Assembly: GCA_038248505.1 (NCBI GenBank)
Contig: JBBRXJ010000049.1
Location: forward strand, 1-26,790
Origin: JBBRXJ01 sp038248505
GTDB taxonomy: Bacteria; Bacteroidota; Bacteroidia; Bacteroidales; JBBRXJ01
Direction: 5' to 3'
Length of the DNA: 26,790 nt
Program-made: the position numbers and the translations under genes
In this document: positions 26,724 through 26,790 of the stretch, piece after piece
Layout: the number at the start of each line of letters is the position of its first letter
Position numbering within the stretch: the stretch's first letter is position 1
The notes under the pieces: model-generated
What the model saw: the letters and a program-made list of their open reading frames with translations, nothing else
What the model was told of the DNA's origin: nothing
Databases searched by the model: none

Positions 26724-26790
26724 CTTTTACCCCCCCCTTTTATTATAACACTCATTATTAGTGACTTATAAAACGATGCGATTCACAACA

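Overview
The window is an A+T-rich piece of a Bacteroidota chromosome. Marker features are a SusC/SusD pair with an ECF sigma factor and FecR anti-sigma factor, promoters of the TAnnTTTG type, a protein with a type IX secretion (T9SS) C-terminal sorting domain, and LpxB (a Gram-negative outer membrane with lipid A). I cannot place it below phylum with confidence.

Region 1 (1-9300, plus strand) is one accessory locus: ECF sigma factor, FecR anti-sigma factor, a secreted STN/carboxypeptidase-regulatory-like protein, a secreted protein whose C-terminal half resembles the periplasmic end of GldM, then SusC and SusD. The first four genes are intact. SusC carries two separate net -1 frameshifts and SusD carries one in-frame TGA, so the uptake half looks decayed (or mis-assembled) while the signalling half is intact. 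Two exact copies of a 21-bp sequence in inverted orientation (119-139 and 9114-9134) bracket exactly this locus. REP-like hairpins lie just outside the left copy. A bidirectional terminator (9269-9298) closes the locus.

Region 2 (9370-21763, minus strand) starts upstream with pheT, followed by a macro-domain ADP-ribose hydrolase, a UbiA-family prenyltransferase, a large propeller sensor histidine kinase and a metallopeptidase/propeller/beta-barrel fusion. Gaps are 48, -8, 52 and 54 bases, so the run could be one long operon, although the kinase has its own promoter-like sequence. A separate Tat-exported Gfo/Idh/MocA oxidoreductase with its own promoter lies at the end.

Region 3 (22062-25527, plus strand) is a housekeeping/envelope cluster: surE, a small membrane protein, lpxB and an exported SpoIID-like protein that overlaps lpxB. 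Region 4 (25686-26790, minus strand) is a secreted T9SS substrate with a good Bacteroidota promoter, a perfect 16-bp palindrome and a hairpin in its leader.

The strongest candidate for something undescribed is the first locus. The STN signalling domain that usually sits at the N-terminus of the transducing SusC is absent from this SusC and is found in a separate secreted protein. A free-standing GldM-C-like periplasmic protein is encoded between it and SusC. The whole unit is framed by inverted repeats.
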